Notes: generated by a model not told the origin, from the letters alone. DNA of 64,000 nt from Corynebacterium breve (GCF_030252165.1 NZ_CP126969.1:1426001-1490000), one strand, 5' to 3'. Positions 8,335-17,733 are shown, counted from the first letter of the stretch. Numbers and translations are program-made.

Positions 8335-9561
8335 CTACCCCTGATGGTTCCAGGCACACGCCGACGCCACGCCCGGCTCCTTCCTGCCCTCATCGGTACT
8401 GCCGTACCAGTAGGTTCCTTCCGGCAGGGCGCGCACCACCACCTGGGTGGCCTCGCGCAGGTCAAGGTCGCTGCGTCCGTTGATAATCACCCGGTGCAGC
8501 ACCTCCACAGTCGGCTGGTGGCCTTCCGCCTGCTCGTATTGGTTGACCAGGATGTTGTCGGGCTCGCAGGTCAAATCCACCTGCTCCGCGTTGACGTCGT
8601 AGGGTTCAAATCCCGCCTTGCGCAGTTTCTTCGGCAGTTTCGCCGACACCCGTTCCCATTCGCCGGGCGTGATCAGCACGGAAATATCGGTGGCAATGTC
8701 CCTGGCGTTCAAAGTAAAAAGATCCTCTCGTGACAGTGGTTCGGGCAGGTGCTCGTCGTCAAGCAACTCGGGGCGCACGGACTTCGTCCGGAGTAATGAC
8801 TGGTCGCGGCGCCACCGGGCAATCTTGGCGTGATCACCGCTGAGCAGCACCTCAGGCACAGCGAGCCCGCGCCACTCACGCGGCTTGGTGTAGCTCGGCC
8901 CTTCGAGCAGCCCGTCGGAAAACGAGTCCTCCTCGTGACTGGAGGCGTTGCCCAGCACACCCGGGATCAGGCGCGTGACGGCCTCGGCGATCACCAGCGC
9001 TGCGACCTCGCCACCGATGAGCACATAGTCACCGATCGAGACCTCGCGCACCCGGTAACGATTCTCCGCATCCTCGAAAACACGCTGATCGATGCCCTCA
9101 TACCTGCCACAAGCAATCACGATGTGGTTTTCATTCGACCACTCCCGCGCATCCGCCTGGGTAAACGGTTGGCCTGCCGGGGTGGGCACCAACAACAGCG
9201 GCTTCGAACGATCTTCTTCCGCAGCCTCGTATCTCTCCGGAGTCACGCCCTCAACCTCGTCGTGACGCAAACGATCGTTGCGGTGCTCGCTTGCCGACGA
9301 CAACTCCACCCCACTGCGACCAGCCGCCACATCATCAAGCGCCGGCCCCCACACCTCAGGCTTCATAACCATGCCTGGTCCGCCACCAAGTGGTGTATCG
9401 TCAACCGACTTGTGCCGATCCATCGCCCAATCGCGAAGGTCGTGCACACCGACTTCCAACCGACCTTCCTCGATGGCCTTTCCTAGCAGCGCGTGGCGCA
9501 GAGGTTCAAGGTACTCGGGAAAGATGGTGATGATGTCAAGGCGTAGTGCTGGGTTGCTCAC
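8335..9561 (-). CDS. trmD: tRNA (guanine-N1)-methyltransferase with an atypical C-terminal extension
   Basis: TrmD methylates G37 of tRNAs using S-adenosylmethionine, preventing +1 frameshifting. The SPOUT knot motifs are present: DDTPLGGGPGMVMKPE (53-69), IACGRYEGIDQRV and SIGDYVLIGGEVAALVIAEAV (175-195), plus LLEGPSYTKPREWRG. The usual protein ends near residue 285, but this one continues to 408. The extra 120 residues (TDISVLITPGEWERV... to ACAWNHQG) match no family that I recognise. The GTG start at 9561 lies 28 bp after the last sortase gene of the pilus operon, and no separate promoter is evident. Confidence 0.92.
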   Translation of the reverse strand: MSNPALRLDIITIFPEYLEPLRHALLGKAIEEGRLEVGVHDLRDWAMDRHKSVDDTPLGGGPGMVMKPEVWGPALDDVAAGRSGVELSSASEHRNDRLRHDEVEGVTPERYEAAEEDRSKPLLLVPTPAGQPFTQADAREWSNENHIVIACGRYEGIDQRVFEDAENRYRVREVSIGDYVLIGGEVAALVIAEAVTRLIPGVLGNASSHEEDSFSDGLLEGPSYTKPREWRGLAVPEVLLSGDHAKIARWRRDQSLLRTKSVRPELLDDEHLPEPLSREDLFTLNARDIATDISVLITPGEWERVSAKLPKKLRKAGFEPYDVNAEQVDLTCEPDNILVNQYEQAEGHQPTVEVLHRVIINGRSDLDLREATQVVVRALPEGTYWYGSTDEGRKEPGVASACAWNHQG

Positions 9562-9589
9562 CTAAGAAAGAATAGTCAACCCAGCTTCT

Positions 9590-10501
9590 CTATGCCGTGT
9601 TGGGCTGCTCTGTTTTGTTCTTCTTGGCTCGCTTGATCATGCGCGTGATCCACAGAATCATCAGCAACAAAACCAGGAGTGCTGCGGCTAGAACCGCCCA
9701 CATCCACCACTGGAATTTGAATCCGGTGTCTTCAAATACGGCCTCATCTTCAGGATCCATCGGTACGCGGTGAGCATGCACCAAAAGGCGGTGAGTGTTT
9801 ACTCCGTAGGGGGTGCACGTGATTAAGGTGATCAAGTCTTCCCCAGGTCGAGGCGCAAGGCTGTCTGTCTCATTAGGGAGCACTACATCAATGCCGTGGA
9901 CTTCGTACTTATAGCGTTCGCCAAAGGTGGAGATGTAGATTGCGTCGCCTTCTTTGACGTCAATCAGGTTGTCCCAAAGCGTCGCATTGGTAATGCCGGT
10001 GTGACCAGTAATCACCGAGTGGGTACCTTCGCCACCAACAGGCAGGGCCGATCCGAACAGGTGGCCAAGACCGCGCTGCAGAACCTTCTCGGTTGTGCCG
10101 TGGTACACCGGCAGCTGCGAGTCAATCGCAGGGATAACCACCTGCGACATCGCGGACTGACCCGAGAGCTGCGAAAGATACAACGCATACAGCTCATTGT
10201 CCTCACTCGCGCGTGCATCCCATGGATCAAGAATCGGCCCTGGCGTGTGTACCCGGTTAAATTCGTGAGCCGCTTCGATGGCCGCATTCAGTGTTTCAGG
10301 ATCCGTATCCTTCATGATCTCTTCGTATTCAGCAGCAACTTTCTGCTGTGCGAAGTTGTTCCATGTCGATGCGATCACCGGGTACAGCATGATGCCCACA
10401 CCAACCAGCACCAACAAGAGCGGGACAAACACTCGCTGGAAAACGGACTTTTGTTTTCTCTTTCCGCCCTTGCTCTTGTGGATTTGCTGAGTTGTAGTCA
10501 A
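9590..10501 (-). CDS. Class C sortase (pilus assembly), second copy
   Basis: This 303-residue pilin-polymerising transpeptidase has a basic N-terminus, a membrane segment at about 26-45 and a C-terminal hydrophobic segment at about 266-288 with a basic tail. The catalytic triad reads His167 (TGHTG), Cys229 (TLITCTPYG) and Arg238 (THRLL). The lid motif DPW (92-94) is diagnostic of class C sortases. It is closely related to the other sortase at 11406-12323. It is the last gene of the pilus operon, directly before trmD. Two sortases are known in some C. diphtheriae Spa clusters. Which pilin each processes cannot be read from sequence. Confidence 0.93.
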   Translation of the reverse strand: MTTTQQIHKSKGGKRKQKSVFQRVFVPLLLVLVGVGIMLYPVIASTWNNFAQQKVAAEYEEIMKDTDPETLNAAIEAAHEFNRVHTPGPILDPWDARASEDNELYALYLSQLSGQSAMSQVVIPAIDSQLPVYHGTTEKVLQRGLGHLFGSALPVGGEGTHSVITGHTGITNATLWDNLIDVKEGDAIYISTFGERYKYEVHGIDVVLPNETDSLAPRPGEDLITLITCTPYGVNTHRLLVHAHRVPMDPEDEAVFEDTGFKFQWWMWAVLAAALLVLLLMILWITRMIKRAKKNKTEQPNTA

Positions 10502-10520
10502 CAGGTACTCCTTGATCTAA

Positions 10521-11402
10521 CTAATCAGCGCGCTTACGACGCATAAGGAACAGACCGACACCAATCAGACCCAAAGCGGCGATTACTACGCCGATAACGC
10601 TGGCGCCAGTACTGGCCAGTGGGCCACGAGGCACGTTGGATGAAGGTGGGGTTCCCGGGCGACCTGGGCTGTCTGGTCCACCCGGACGGTCAGGGCTGCC
10701 CGGCTGACCAGGCTCTCCGGGTACAGGAGTACTAGTCGTCGAAGGAGTTCCAGGCTTAGTCGGTGGAACCGATGGGTCTGTGGTTTCCGGAATGCCGGGG
10801 ATTGGCGGAAGAGTCGGCGTCGGGCATGGATCTGTCTCGTCGCACGGATCCGGCCCATTTTTTGCCTGCACCTCGACGTCGTAATCCCATGTCGAGCCGT
10901 CGAGATTGCCCGTTGGCAGCGTAATCAAGAAAGGCGCCGACTTTCGGTAGTTCTGTCCAGGAGTGACCGGTGGGTTCTCAACGACGTAATACAGGCCGAC
11001 CTCAAGGTCATAGAAACGCGCAACGCCTTCAGCATCGGTTGTCGCCCGAATCGCTGGGCCCATCGGCATCGTTGCGGCGTCTTCAATAGTGAGACCCCGA
11101 ATCCGATCCCAATCTTCGGCCTTGGTCAGGTCAATCCCGTCGATTCGGCGGATCTCAAATACTGACCCCGCCAGACTCGCAGGAGGTAGCTCGCCTTCAG
11201 CCACATCGTCATAGTAGTTTGGCTTCGACTTGCGAATCGTCAGATTAACTGTGCGATTCACATCAATCGTTGCGGCCACCTGCTGTGAGACATAGCCGAC
11301 GACAGTTCTCGCCTCGACCGCTCCAGCGCCGAATCCAAGGGCACCGAAGGCAATCATTGTGGTTGCCGCGAATACCAGTGGTTTCTTCATCGTTGTCTTC
11401 AT
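10521..11402 (-). CDS. LPxTG-type minor (base) pilin subunit
   Basis: This 293-residue secreted protein has a signal peptide (MKKPLVFAATTMIAFGALGFGAGA), one SpaA-type domain (about 55-180) and WDYDVEVQAKN at the position of a pilin motif. A Pro/Gly/Ser-rich stalk follows (about 190-255, many PG, GEPG and SPGRPG units). The C-terminus has the sorting signal LASTG, a hydrophobic stretch and RRKRAD. The small size, single domain and stalk fit a minor pilin anchoring the fibre to the wall, as SpaB/E/I do. LASTG instead of LPxTG is a noncanonical sorting motif. It lies 3 bp after the upstream sortase gene. Confidence 0.85.
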   Translation of the reverse strand: MKTTMKKPLVFAATTMIAFGALGFGAGAVEARTVVGYVSQQVAATIDVNRTVNLTIRKSKPNYYDDVAEGELPPASLAGSVFEIRRIDGIDLTKAEDWDRIRGLTIEDAATMPMGPAIRATTDAEGVARFYDLEVGLYYVVENPPVTPGQNYRKSAPFLITLPTGNLDGSTWDYDVEVQAKNGPDPCDETDPCPTPTLPPIPGIPETTDPSVPPTKPGTPSTTSTPVPGEPGQPGSPDRPGGPDSPGRPGTPPSSNVPRGPLASTGASVIGVVIAALGLIGVGLFLMRRKRAD

Positions 11403-11405
11403 GGC

Positions 11406-12323
11406 TTAGAGCATCTCCTCAGTGTCCTCGACAGGCTGCGTACTCGTATTGGCTTCATTTGTCTGGCGCAAGGCACGCAGGAACCACCAGATCAGTCCGA
11501 GTAGGATGAGTGCGGCAACCCCGAGGACAGCCCACATCCACCACTGCATTTTGAAGCCGTTGGTCTCTTCAACGATCGTCTCGTCTTCAGGATCCATCGG
11601 AACGCGCTCGGCATGCACCAACAACCGGTGGGTGTTGATGCCATATGGTGTACAGGTGATCAATGTGATGATGTCTTTGCCGTCGATGGTGCCTAACATG
11701 TCGGTCTGATCAGGCGTGACCACCTGGATGTCATAAACCTCGTACTTCAGTTTCTCACCGAAGGTGTTGATGTAGATGGCATCGCCCACCTTCACATCAA
11801 TTAGGTTGTCCCACAGTGTCGCGTTGGTGATTCCGGTATGCCCGGTTAGAACTGCGTGTGTCGACTCACCACCGACGGGCAAGGCCGTGCCATACAGGTG
11901 GCCAAGTCCACGCTGTAACGTTTCTTCTTTTGTCCCGTGGTATAACGGCAGCTTGGAATCAATGGCGGGAATCGTCACCTGCGACATTGCCGATTGCCCC
12001 GACAGTTGTTCCAAGTACTCGCGGTACTCGGGCATATCTGTATTGACATGCGCCAACCATGGGTCAAGGATCGGACCCTCGACCTTGGTTCGGTTGTAGT
12101 CGTGTGCCGCCTCGATTTGCTGATTCAGCAGTTCAGGGTCGGTATCCTTCATCAACTCTTCGTATTGCTTTGCAACTTCCTGTTGCTGGTAGTTGTTCCA
12201 GTTGGAAGCGACGACCGGGTAAAGCATGACGAGGAGGCCAAGCAGCACGATCAGTGCTGGCACGACGACGCGCCGAAATGCGGTCGACTGTGGCTGTTGC
12301 CTGTGTTGTGCGGTTGTAACCAC
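11406..12323 (-). CDS. Class C sortase (pilus assembly), first copy
   Basis: This 305-residue class C sortase has a membrane segment at about 18-40, lid motif DPW (87-89), catalytic His162 (TGHTG), Cys224 (TLITCTPYG) and Arg233, and a second membrane segment at about 272-290. It follows the major pilin gene after a 163-bp gap that holds a hairpin. By analogy with SrtA-type enzymes of C. diphtheriae it would join major-pilin subunits by Lys-Thr isopeptide bonds. Strong similarity to the other sortase suggests duplication within the cluster. Confidence 0.93.
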   Translation of the reverse strand: MVTTAQHRQQPQSTAFRRVVVPALIVLLGLLVMLYPVVASNWNNYQQQEVAKQYEELMKDTDPELLNQQIEAAHDYNRTKVEGPILDPWLAHVNTDMPEYREYLEQLSGQSAMSQVTIPAIDSKLPLYHGTKEETLQRGLGHLYGTALPVGGESTHAVLTGHTGITNATLWDNLIDVKVGDAIYINTFGEKLKYEVYDIQVVTPDQTDMLGTIDGKDIITLITCTPYGINTHRLLVHAERVPMDPEDETIVEETNGFKMQWWMWAVLGVAALILLGLIWWFLRALRQTNEANTSTQPVEDTEEML

Positions 12324-12437
12324 GGTGCTTCTCCGAATTGTTAATGAAGTGTCTAAACTTGGCGGGATCTTTTAGGTCTTTCCCGCGGCAGACCGTTTAG
12401 CCAGCTAGCTCCGACGTCGAACTGCACGGCGCCAGGT

Positions 12438-12465
12438 GCTTATCGACGACGTGTCGTCGTTAAGC
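12438..12465. repeat. Inverted repeat (hairpin) between major pilin and sortase genes
   Basis: GCTTATCGACGAC and GTCGTCGTTAAGC pair over 12 of 13 positions around a 2-base centre, 21 bp after the major pilin stop. No clear U-tract follows on the minus strand. It could act as a partial terminator or an mRNA-stabilising element, so that the abundant major pilin is made in excess over the sortase. That role is inference. Confidence 0.5.
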
Positions 12466-12486
12466 TTGACTAGCTTTCCGAACTGA

Positions 12487-13995
12487 CTATGCAGTCTGGG
12501 AGTTGCGACGTGCAGCGTAAGCACCCGCACCAATCAGACCAGCACCGACAGCGATGATCAGGCCAACACCCATGCCACCAGTGGATGGCAGGAAGTCATC
12601 ATCGTCAACGTTGAGTACGTCAGCGGTGTAGGTGACGTTTGCCTCGCCAGTAAGCTGGAATGGGATTGGGTCAACAAGCTTTGCATAGCCCGCAGGTGCC
12701 TGGGTCTCAACGAGGCAGTAGTTCTTCTCGATTGCATCGTCGTTGTTCTCGATGTCAGTGACGTGGAGGCCATCGACGGTGATGGCACCTTCAGCATCGG
12801 TGGTCCATGCGGTCTCACCATTGACTGTAAGTGGATCGATCTCAGGAGTTTCGGTGTTTGAATCTTCCAGGACTCCGCCAGCGGAGCAGCGGTACAGCTC
12901 GAAGGTTGCACCTTCCAGCTTCTCGCCATCCTCGTTAGTCTTGTTGACGATCAGCTTGCCCCAGGTGGTCTTAACCTCGTTCGAAGGCGTGGTGGTATCG
13001 CCACCGCCGCCACCGTTGTTGGTGACAGTCTTAGCTTCGTTGACCACGACGCCATCGGTTGTACCAATCTCGCCAACAGCAGCTTCAATGGTAGTCACAA
13101 CCTGGACAGCTGCATCAGCCTTCTTAGCATCAGTCAATGCGATACGACCCTGCTCGGTGAACTCGATGGACACGGCCTGGGTTACAGGATCAACTGCAAC
13201 TGTGTAGTCGGTACCCTGCACGAAGGTGGTGCCGTCGGTGAGACCAACAGTGATCTGGTCTGCGGTGGTGGTCAGCTGCTCTTCGTCCAGGTCATCGTAG
13301 ACCTCGTACTTGGAGATTGTGGTATCACCGGCAAGAGCAGGAATGTCGGAGGTAATGGTGTAGGTGATGGAGTCACCAACATTCTGATCTGCGTCCTGAA
13401 CTTCCTTAGTCACGTTGGACTCGGTGTTCTTTGGGTACACGATTGGGTTGTAGTTCCAGGTAGTCTCGCTGGTGGCGTCGGATGCAGCCGAAGTCATAGG
13501 CAGGAAGACGAAGAATGGTCCAGAAGGAACGACGCCTTCAGGAACCTCGGTCTCGGTGACCAAGTAGAGGCCAACTGGCAGGTCAGTGAATTTTGCTTCA
13601 CCCTGCTCGTTTGTGGTGGCCGAGGTTGCTGCACCCAGCGCAAGGTCTGGATCGGTCGGAGATCCGTTTGCAATCTTAGATGCTGCTTCCCAACCTGCGT
13701 TGGTGGAAAGGTCGACGCCAGTGACCGGCTGCACGGTGAAGGTGACTCCTGGCAGCAAGGTACCCGGAGTACCTTCCATGGTTTCACCGGAAGCAATCTC
13801 GCCGGGCGTTTCGTCGGAAGCAAGTTTCTTCTTGACAACAGTTAGGGTGCCTGACGCATTGGCATCAATACCACCGAGGTCAACAGGGACGTTGGTAACG
13901 GTTTGGGCAAGTGCGATTCCAGCGGTTGCTGGTGCGAGTGCGATGCCGAATGCGGCAACGAAAGCGGCTGTGCGCTTGAAAGAAATGGTAGCCAT
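12487..13995 (-). CDS. Major pilin subunit (SpaA/SpaD/SpaH-like)
   Basis: This 502-residue shaft pilin has a signal peptide of about 30 residues. An N-terminal SpaA domain precedes the pilin motif WNYNPIVYPKN, whose Lys189 should attack the sorting signal of the next subunit. A middle domain (about 195-325) and a Gly-rich hinge (328-332) follow. A C-terminal CnaB domain carries the E-box YCLVETQAPAGY (Glu430). The sorting signal is LPSTG (469-473), then a hydrophobic span and ARRNSQTA. All elements for sortase-C polymerisation are intact. The ATG is preceded by AGAGAGGAA. Confidence 0.95.
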   Translation of the reverse strand: MATISFKRTAAFVAAFGIALAPATAGIALAQTVTNVPVDLGGIDANASGTLTVVKKKLASDETPGEIASGETMEGTPGTLLPGVTFTVQPVTGVDLSTNAGWEAASKIANGSPTDPDLALGAATSATTNEQGEAKFTDLPVGLYLVTETEVPEGVVPSGPFFVFLPMTSAASDATSETTWNYNPIVYPKNTESNVTKEVQDADQNVGDSITYTITSDIPALAGDTTISKYEVYDDLDEEQLTTTADQITVGLTDGTTFVQGTDYTVAVDPVTQAVSIEFTEQGRIALTDAKKADAAVQVVTTIEAAVGEIGTTDGVVVNEAKTVTNNGGGGGDTTTPSNEVKTTWGKLIVNKTNEDGEKLEGATFELYRCSAGGVLEDSNTETPEIDPLTVNGETAWTTDAEGAITVDGLHVTDIENNDDAIEKNYCLVETQAPAGYAKLVDPIPFQLTGEANVTYTADVLNVDDDDFLPSTGGMGVGLIIAVGAGLIGAGAYAARRNSQTA

Positions 13996-14195
13996 TATGG
14001 TGGTTCCTCTCTGGGAATCTGGTCGCTGGGCCCGGGAATTGTTTTACGGCGCCTAGCGAACTTTGTGAATTTTGCTGGATTGATTCCTGCATCATTAGTC
14101 CCGTTGGTCCGGGATAGTGCTCAGGAGGGCGACGTCAAAATGGCCCAGCGCGACGTCGTTGAGTAAACGGTGTGTTCATTTCCTGTTCCTGTTCT

Positions 14196-17100
14196 TTAGT
14201 GAGCTTGGCGACGGCCGTAGAGCGCGCCTGCAAGCATGAGCAACGATCCGAAAGCGATAATCGGCAGCACTCCCATCCCGCCTGTCTTAGGAAGGGTTTG
14301 AGTGTTGACTAGCTCGTTCTTGATTTGTCCTGCGTCGAAAGTGCGAGCTTCGCTTGTAATCTGCACGAAGCGTGGAGTCTCGTCTTTGAGGAATCCCAGC
14401 GGCGCCTTGGTCTCAACGAGTCGGTACCAGCCGAGTGGTAAGTCGTCGACATTGAATTGCCCGGCAATAGGATCCTTGTCTAGGCCAGTGCAACCGTCAG
14501 CGGTATCCGCAACACAGTCTTTGACTGTCATAGCGTCGCCGGTTGCTTCTCCGCCGTCACCAGATACTGGAACTAGCTCCCATTCGGATTCTCCGAGAAG
14601 TACAACTGTGTCCGGCTGATCGAGGTACGGAATGCCTATCTTCTGCCAAAGAACTGCACCGGTGGTAGCGGTGTTTTCAAATTCGCCGATGTCAGCCAAG
14701 GCGACACCGCCCGACATTGTGAAGGTTCCCTTGGTAGATGTGCCGTCGGCAGCGGTCAATACGTATCCGTCTTCCATTACCTCAAGTCTCCATACGCTGT
14801 CGTCGAGGTCGTAGCCCGCAGGGGCCTTCGATTCATAGAGATCGTAAGTACCAGCTGGAACGGCCTCTAGCGAGAACTCGCCTGGGGTCGGATTGAGATC
14901 GGGGCCAGTACATCCAGCACTCACGCAGTCAGCGATGACAGTCGCTGTATCCGTGCTTCCTGTTTTCTTCAGCGACCATTCCGAGCCACCAAGAACCTTG
15001 CTGTTTTCCTCGGAATCTACTTTTGTCCAATCGATTCTGTTTGGCACATTCTCGATCTCCCCGAAGTCCGCGCTTGGGGTCGTCGAGGTTATCTCAAGAG
15101 TGGCTACCGGAGCAGTTCTCTTGATATAGCCGTCAGGAGCTTTCACTTCCTCCAAAGTGTACTTGCCAAGGTCAAGGTCGATTACCTTGAACTTGCCAGG
15201 CCTTGGATCAGTGTCAACACCTTCGTAGTCAGACTGACCTGTGTTATCCGTTACCGCGATTTCTTTACCGGAATCATTTGGACCGGTAAGGATCCATTCG
15301 GAGCCAGACAATTCTTTGCCATTGCTATCGATTTTGGTCCAAGTCAGTTCACCTAAGTCAAGTTCATTCAGTAGGTCAGGAAGTCTGAGTAATTTTGAAG
15401 CGGCAGTCTGAGCATTCAGTTCAAACTTTACGGGCTCCTTCAGGAGTTTGTACCCCTCTGGGCTCGTAGCCTCTGTGAGCTCGTACGAGCCATACGGAAG
15501 CCCTTGCAACTTGAACTCACCTGCTGCAGGATTCACATCCATAACGTCACCCGCTAGGCATGCTTTCGGATCAGTGCTTCCTTCAACAAAGCAGTCGTTG
15601 ATCGTATACGACTTGTCTCCCGCAACGTCCTTTCGAACTAGGGTCCACGTAGTTCCGCGAAGTGGAGTAGGGTCACCCCCTCGCGTTTCACCGAGCTTGG
15701 TCCATTCGACATCGGTAACTGCGCTTGCATTTACGTAAGTACACGAGACGATTGGAATGTCAAAGCGAGTCGCCGTTGGGACTGTAAATTGCCACTCGTT
15801 CATAGTCCCCGCCACGCGAGTAACCGGAACGTCGCTGTTTGTAGAAGTATTCACACATCGAAGTGTCGTTTGGTAGTCGACCAAATCTGCAGGCGGTTGA
15901 TCAGAGCCGGGCTCCGAAGCTCCGACTTCGCGAATCCTATACGTCTTTCCAGAGACCGCAGGCACTGGACCGGCCTGTTCGTCCTGGACCCCAAGATCGG
16001 TTCCTTCAGTCGTCGCACTGCCCACAACCTTTGGAGTCGTCATATCACTTGCACGTAGGATTTCAAGCTTGAACTGGTCAGCCTCGTTCACACGAGATTC
16101 GACGTCTTTCTTCAATTCAACAGTTGGAAAACCTGTGCAGGACGCCAAGTCTGTACCGTAGGTCCAAGTGTTTTCGGTGTAGTAGTACCCATAATACGAA
16201 TCCCAAGCTTGAAACGTTTTAGGTAGATCAGTTCTAGCAATCACCTGGCCTGTATTCGGATCGATTAGGCGCATCGTTGGTGGATCGCCGTATGCGCTGT
16301 TTTCTACAATGATGTTTCCGTCGTAGTTGAAGGCCAAACCGTTAAACTGTGTTCCAGTCGCACCAGTGACGTTAAGGGTCGTCGACTCTTGCGGCTTAAT
16401 TTCGTAGTATTCGTTGGCCGTACGATCGTTTGAACCAAGGCCGACTTCAGCCTCAGCGAGCGTTTCGCTCAAGACTGGAACGAGTCGAACAGTGCTTGCA
16501 CTATCGTGAAACAAGATGTACATGTTTCCTTCTTGGTCAAACGCCAGGTCACCATTTGCACCTGCTACAGACCCAGTGGTTTCATAAACCGGAACATAGC
16601 CCACATACTGTGTTTGGTTTGACAAGGAATCGTATTTGTACAGGTTGAATCGAACCTGTGTTACTGTGGTCGTTTCGACCACGGGTGGAACCCATACGTC
16701 GGGGTTTTCAACCGTTACATACCTGCCGTAATCTCTCCAGTCATAAACGGGGTACCCGTAGTAGTCGTAGTACCCAAGCCATACGTAGCGCCAATCTGAC
16801 TGCCACTGCTGGCTGGTGCCCCCATCTTTCCAGTAGCCTTCCTTGATTACTTTCTCAGTAGTAGTCGATGCCGTGGAGTACCCACCCATGTAGTAACCAC
16901 TCGAATCGACAGGGTTTGTGCCGCCCGCAATGAATTTTCCAGAGCCAAAAGATTCTCCCCGAATCGTGGCTGGAACGGTGAATGACGTAGCTGTAGATGC
17001 ACTAATTGACTCCTGGCCAGTAGTCCATTCGTACACTCGAATGGAGGATCCTGTTCGTTCATAAGCAAAAGCCGTCGTACCACCTGCACCAATCGCTAAT

Positions 17101-17663
17101 CCGTTCATCTGAGTGTTCGAATAGTACGGTATGAACCGTGTATCAGAGGTTTGAGATGTAGTGAATCCGCCAGATGCATAAGTCACCGGATACACATCGC
17201 CTTGAGCGTTGATCGCATAGAACTTACCCGGCGTACATTCAAAGTTTCCGCCGGTGGTTAGAGCCATCGGCGAGACCATCCCCATCGTGCCCATCATTTG
17301 CTCTGTTGCCGTCAATTCAGCAAGAGCTGGATCAGCCGCTTCCCCGTCCAGAAGGCTGGGCTCGACCGCCTCTCCATCAATGCTCGGTGAGTCAATCTCA
17401 GGCGACGTCGCTTCTTCTACAGGTGCTGTCTCCTCAGACGCCACCTCTTCGGGAGCCATCAGATCCTCATATGCAGCGTCCAGGCTCGGATCATCGAACA
17501 CGCTCATCGAATCCGTGGCGGCCGCCTCCTCGGGCACAGCGTTAGAAGGTGCCGCCACATAGACGGTAGCGAACACAATAAACAGCGTAAGCGCAAGTGA
17601 GGAAACTATTTTTCCGTATTCGCGGAACTGCTTACGAGTTCCTGTGAAATCGTGGAAAGCCAT
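14196..17663 (-). CDS. Pilus tip adhesin with beta-propeller-like head and CnaB repeats
   Basis: This 1155-residue surface protein has an N-terminal signal/membrane segment (about 18-42), an acidic linker (44-120) and a head of about 140-512 with repeated GLAI/GLAF, AFDQEGNMYILF and FNYDGNIIVEN units that look like beta-propeller blades. An SpaA-like domain follows (513-655). Then come four CnaB-type domains (about 657-1118), each opening with W-T/Q-K and carrying a G-S/T-x-W pattern. The sorting signal is LPKTG (1124-1128). It contains no pilin lysine motif, as expected for a tip subunit (SpaC/F/G role). Residues 276-325 are extraordinarily rich in Tyr and Trp. By eye the gene is more AT-rich than the flanking housekeeping genes, suggesting acquisition. 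Confidence 0.88.
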   Translation of the reverse strand: MAFHDFTGTRKQFREYGKIVSSLALTLFIVFATVYVAAPSNAVPEEAAATDSMSVFDDPSLDAAYEDLMAPEEVASEETAPVEEATSPEIDSPSIDGEAVEPSLLDGEAADPALAELTATEQMMGTMGMVSPMALTTGGNFECTPGKFYAINAQGDVYPVTYASGGFTTSQTSDTRFIPYYSNTQMNGLAIGAGGTTAFAYERTGSSIRVYEWTTGQESISASTATSFTVPATIRGESFGSGKFIAGGTNPVDSSGYYMGGYSTASTTTEKVIKEGYWKDGGTSQQWQSDWRYVWLGYYDYYGYPVYDWRDYGRYVTVENPDVWVPPVVETTTVTQVRFNLYKYDSLSNQTQYVGYVPVYETTGSVAGANGDLAFDQEGNMYILFHDSASTVRLVPVLSETLAEAEVGLGSNDRTANEYYEIKPQESTTLNVTGATGTQFNGLAFNYDGNIIVENSAYGDPPTMRLIDPNTGQVIARTDLPKTFQAWDSYYGYYYTENTWTYGTDLASCTGFPTVELKKDVESRVNEADQFKLEILRASDMTTPKVVGSATTEGTDLGVQDEQAGPVPAVSGKTYRIREVGASEPGSDQPPADLVDYQTTLRCVNTSTNSDVPVTRVAGTMNEWQFTVPTATRFDIPIVSCTYVNASAVTDVEWTKLGETRGGDPTPLRGTTWTLVRKDVAGDKSYTINDCFVEGSTDPKACLAGDVMDVNPAAGEFKLQGLPYGSYELTEATSPEGYKLLKEPVKFELNAQTAASKLLRLPDLLNELDLGELTWTKIDSNGKELSGSEWILTGPNDSGKEIAVTDNTGQSDYEGVDTDPRPGKFKVIDLDLGKYTLEEVKAPDGYIKRTAPVATLEITSTTPSADFGEIENVPNRIDWTKVDSEENSKVLGGSEWSLKKTGSTDTATVIADCVSAGCTGPDLNPTPGEFSLEAVPAGTYDLYESKAPAGYDLDDSVWRLEVMEDGYVLTAADGTSTKGTFTMSGGVALADIGEFENTATTGAVLWQKIGIPYLDQPDTVVLLGESEWELVPVSGDGGEATGDAMTVKDCVADTADGCTGLDKDPIAGQFNVDDLPLGWYRLVETKAPLGFLKDETPRFVQITSEARTFDAGQIKNELVNTQTLPKTGGMGVLPIIAFGSLLMLAGALYGRRQAH

Positions 17664-17691
17664 CCTGGTTACCCTTCAGTAAAAATGTGAT

Positions 17692-17720
17692 CTAGTAGGT
17701 ACCTTAAGACAACCTGTCAA
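17692..17720 (-). promoter_or_regulatory. Promoter of the pilus operon
   Basis: On the minus strand a perfect -35 TTGACA (17715-17720) stands 17 bp from a TACTAG -10 (17692-17697). This would start transcription about 20-25 bases before the tip-adhesin ATG. The -10 is weak, which fits a promoter that needs an activator. Confidence 0.6.
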
Positions 17721-17733
17721 GCTTTCCAACTTA

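Noticed and set aside
14100..14165. GCGACGTC direct repeats before the major pilin gene
   Set aside because: Two short copies only, self-complementary, with no clear spacing to a promoter.
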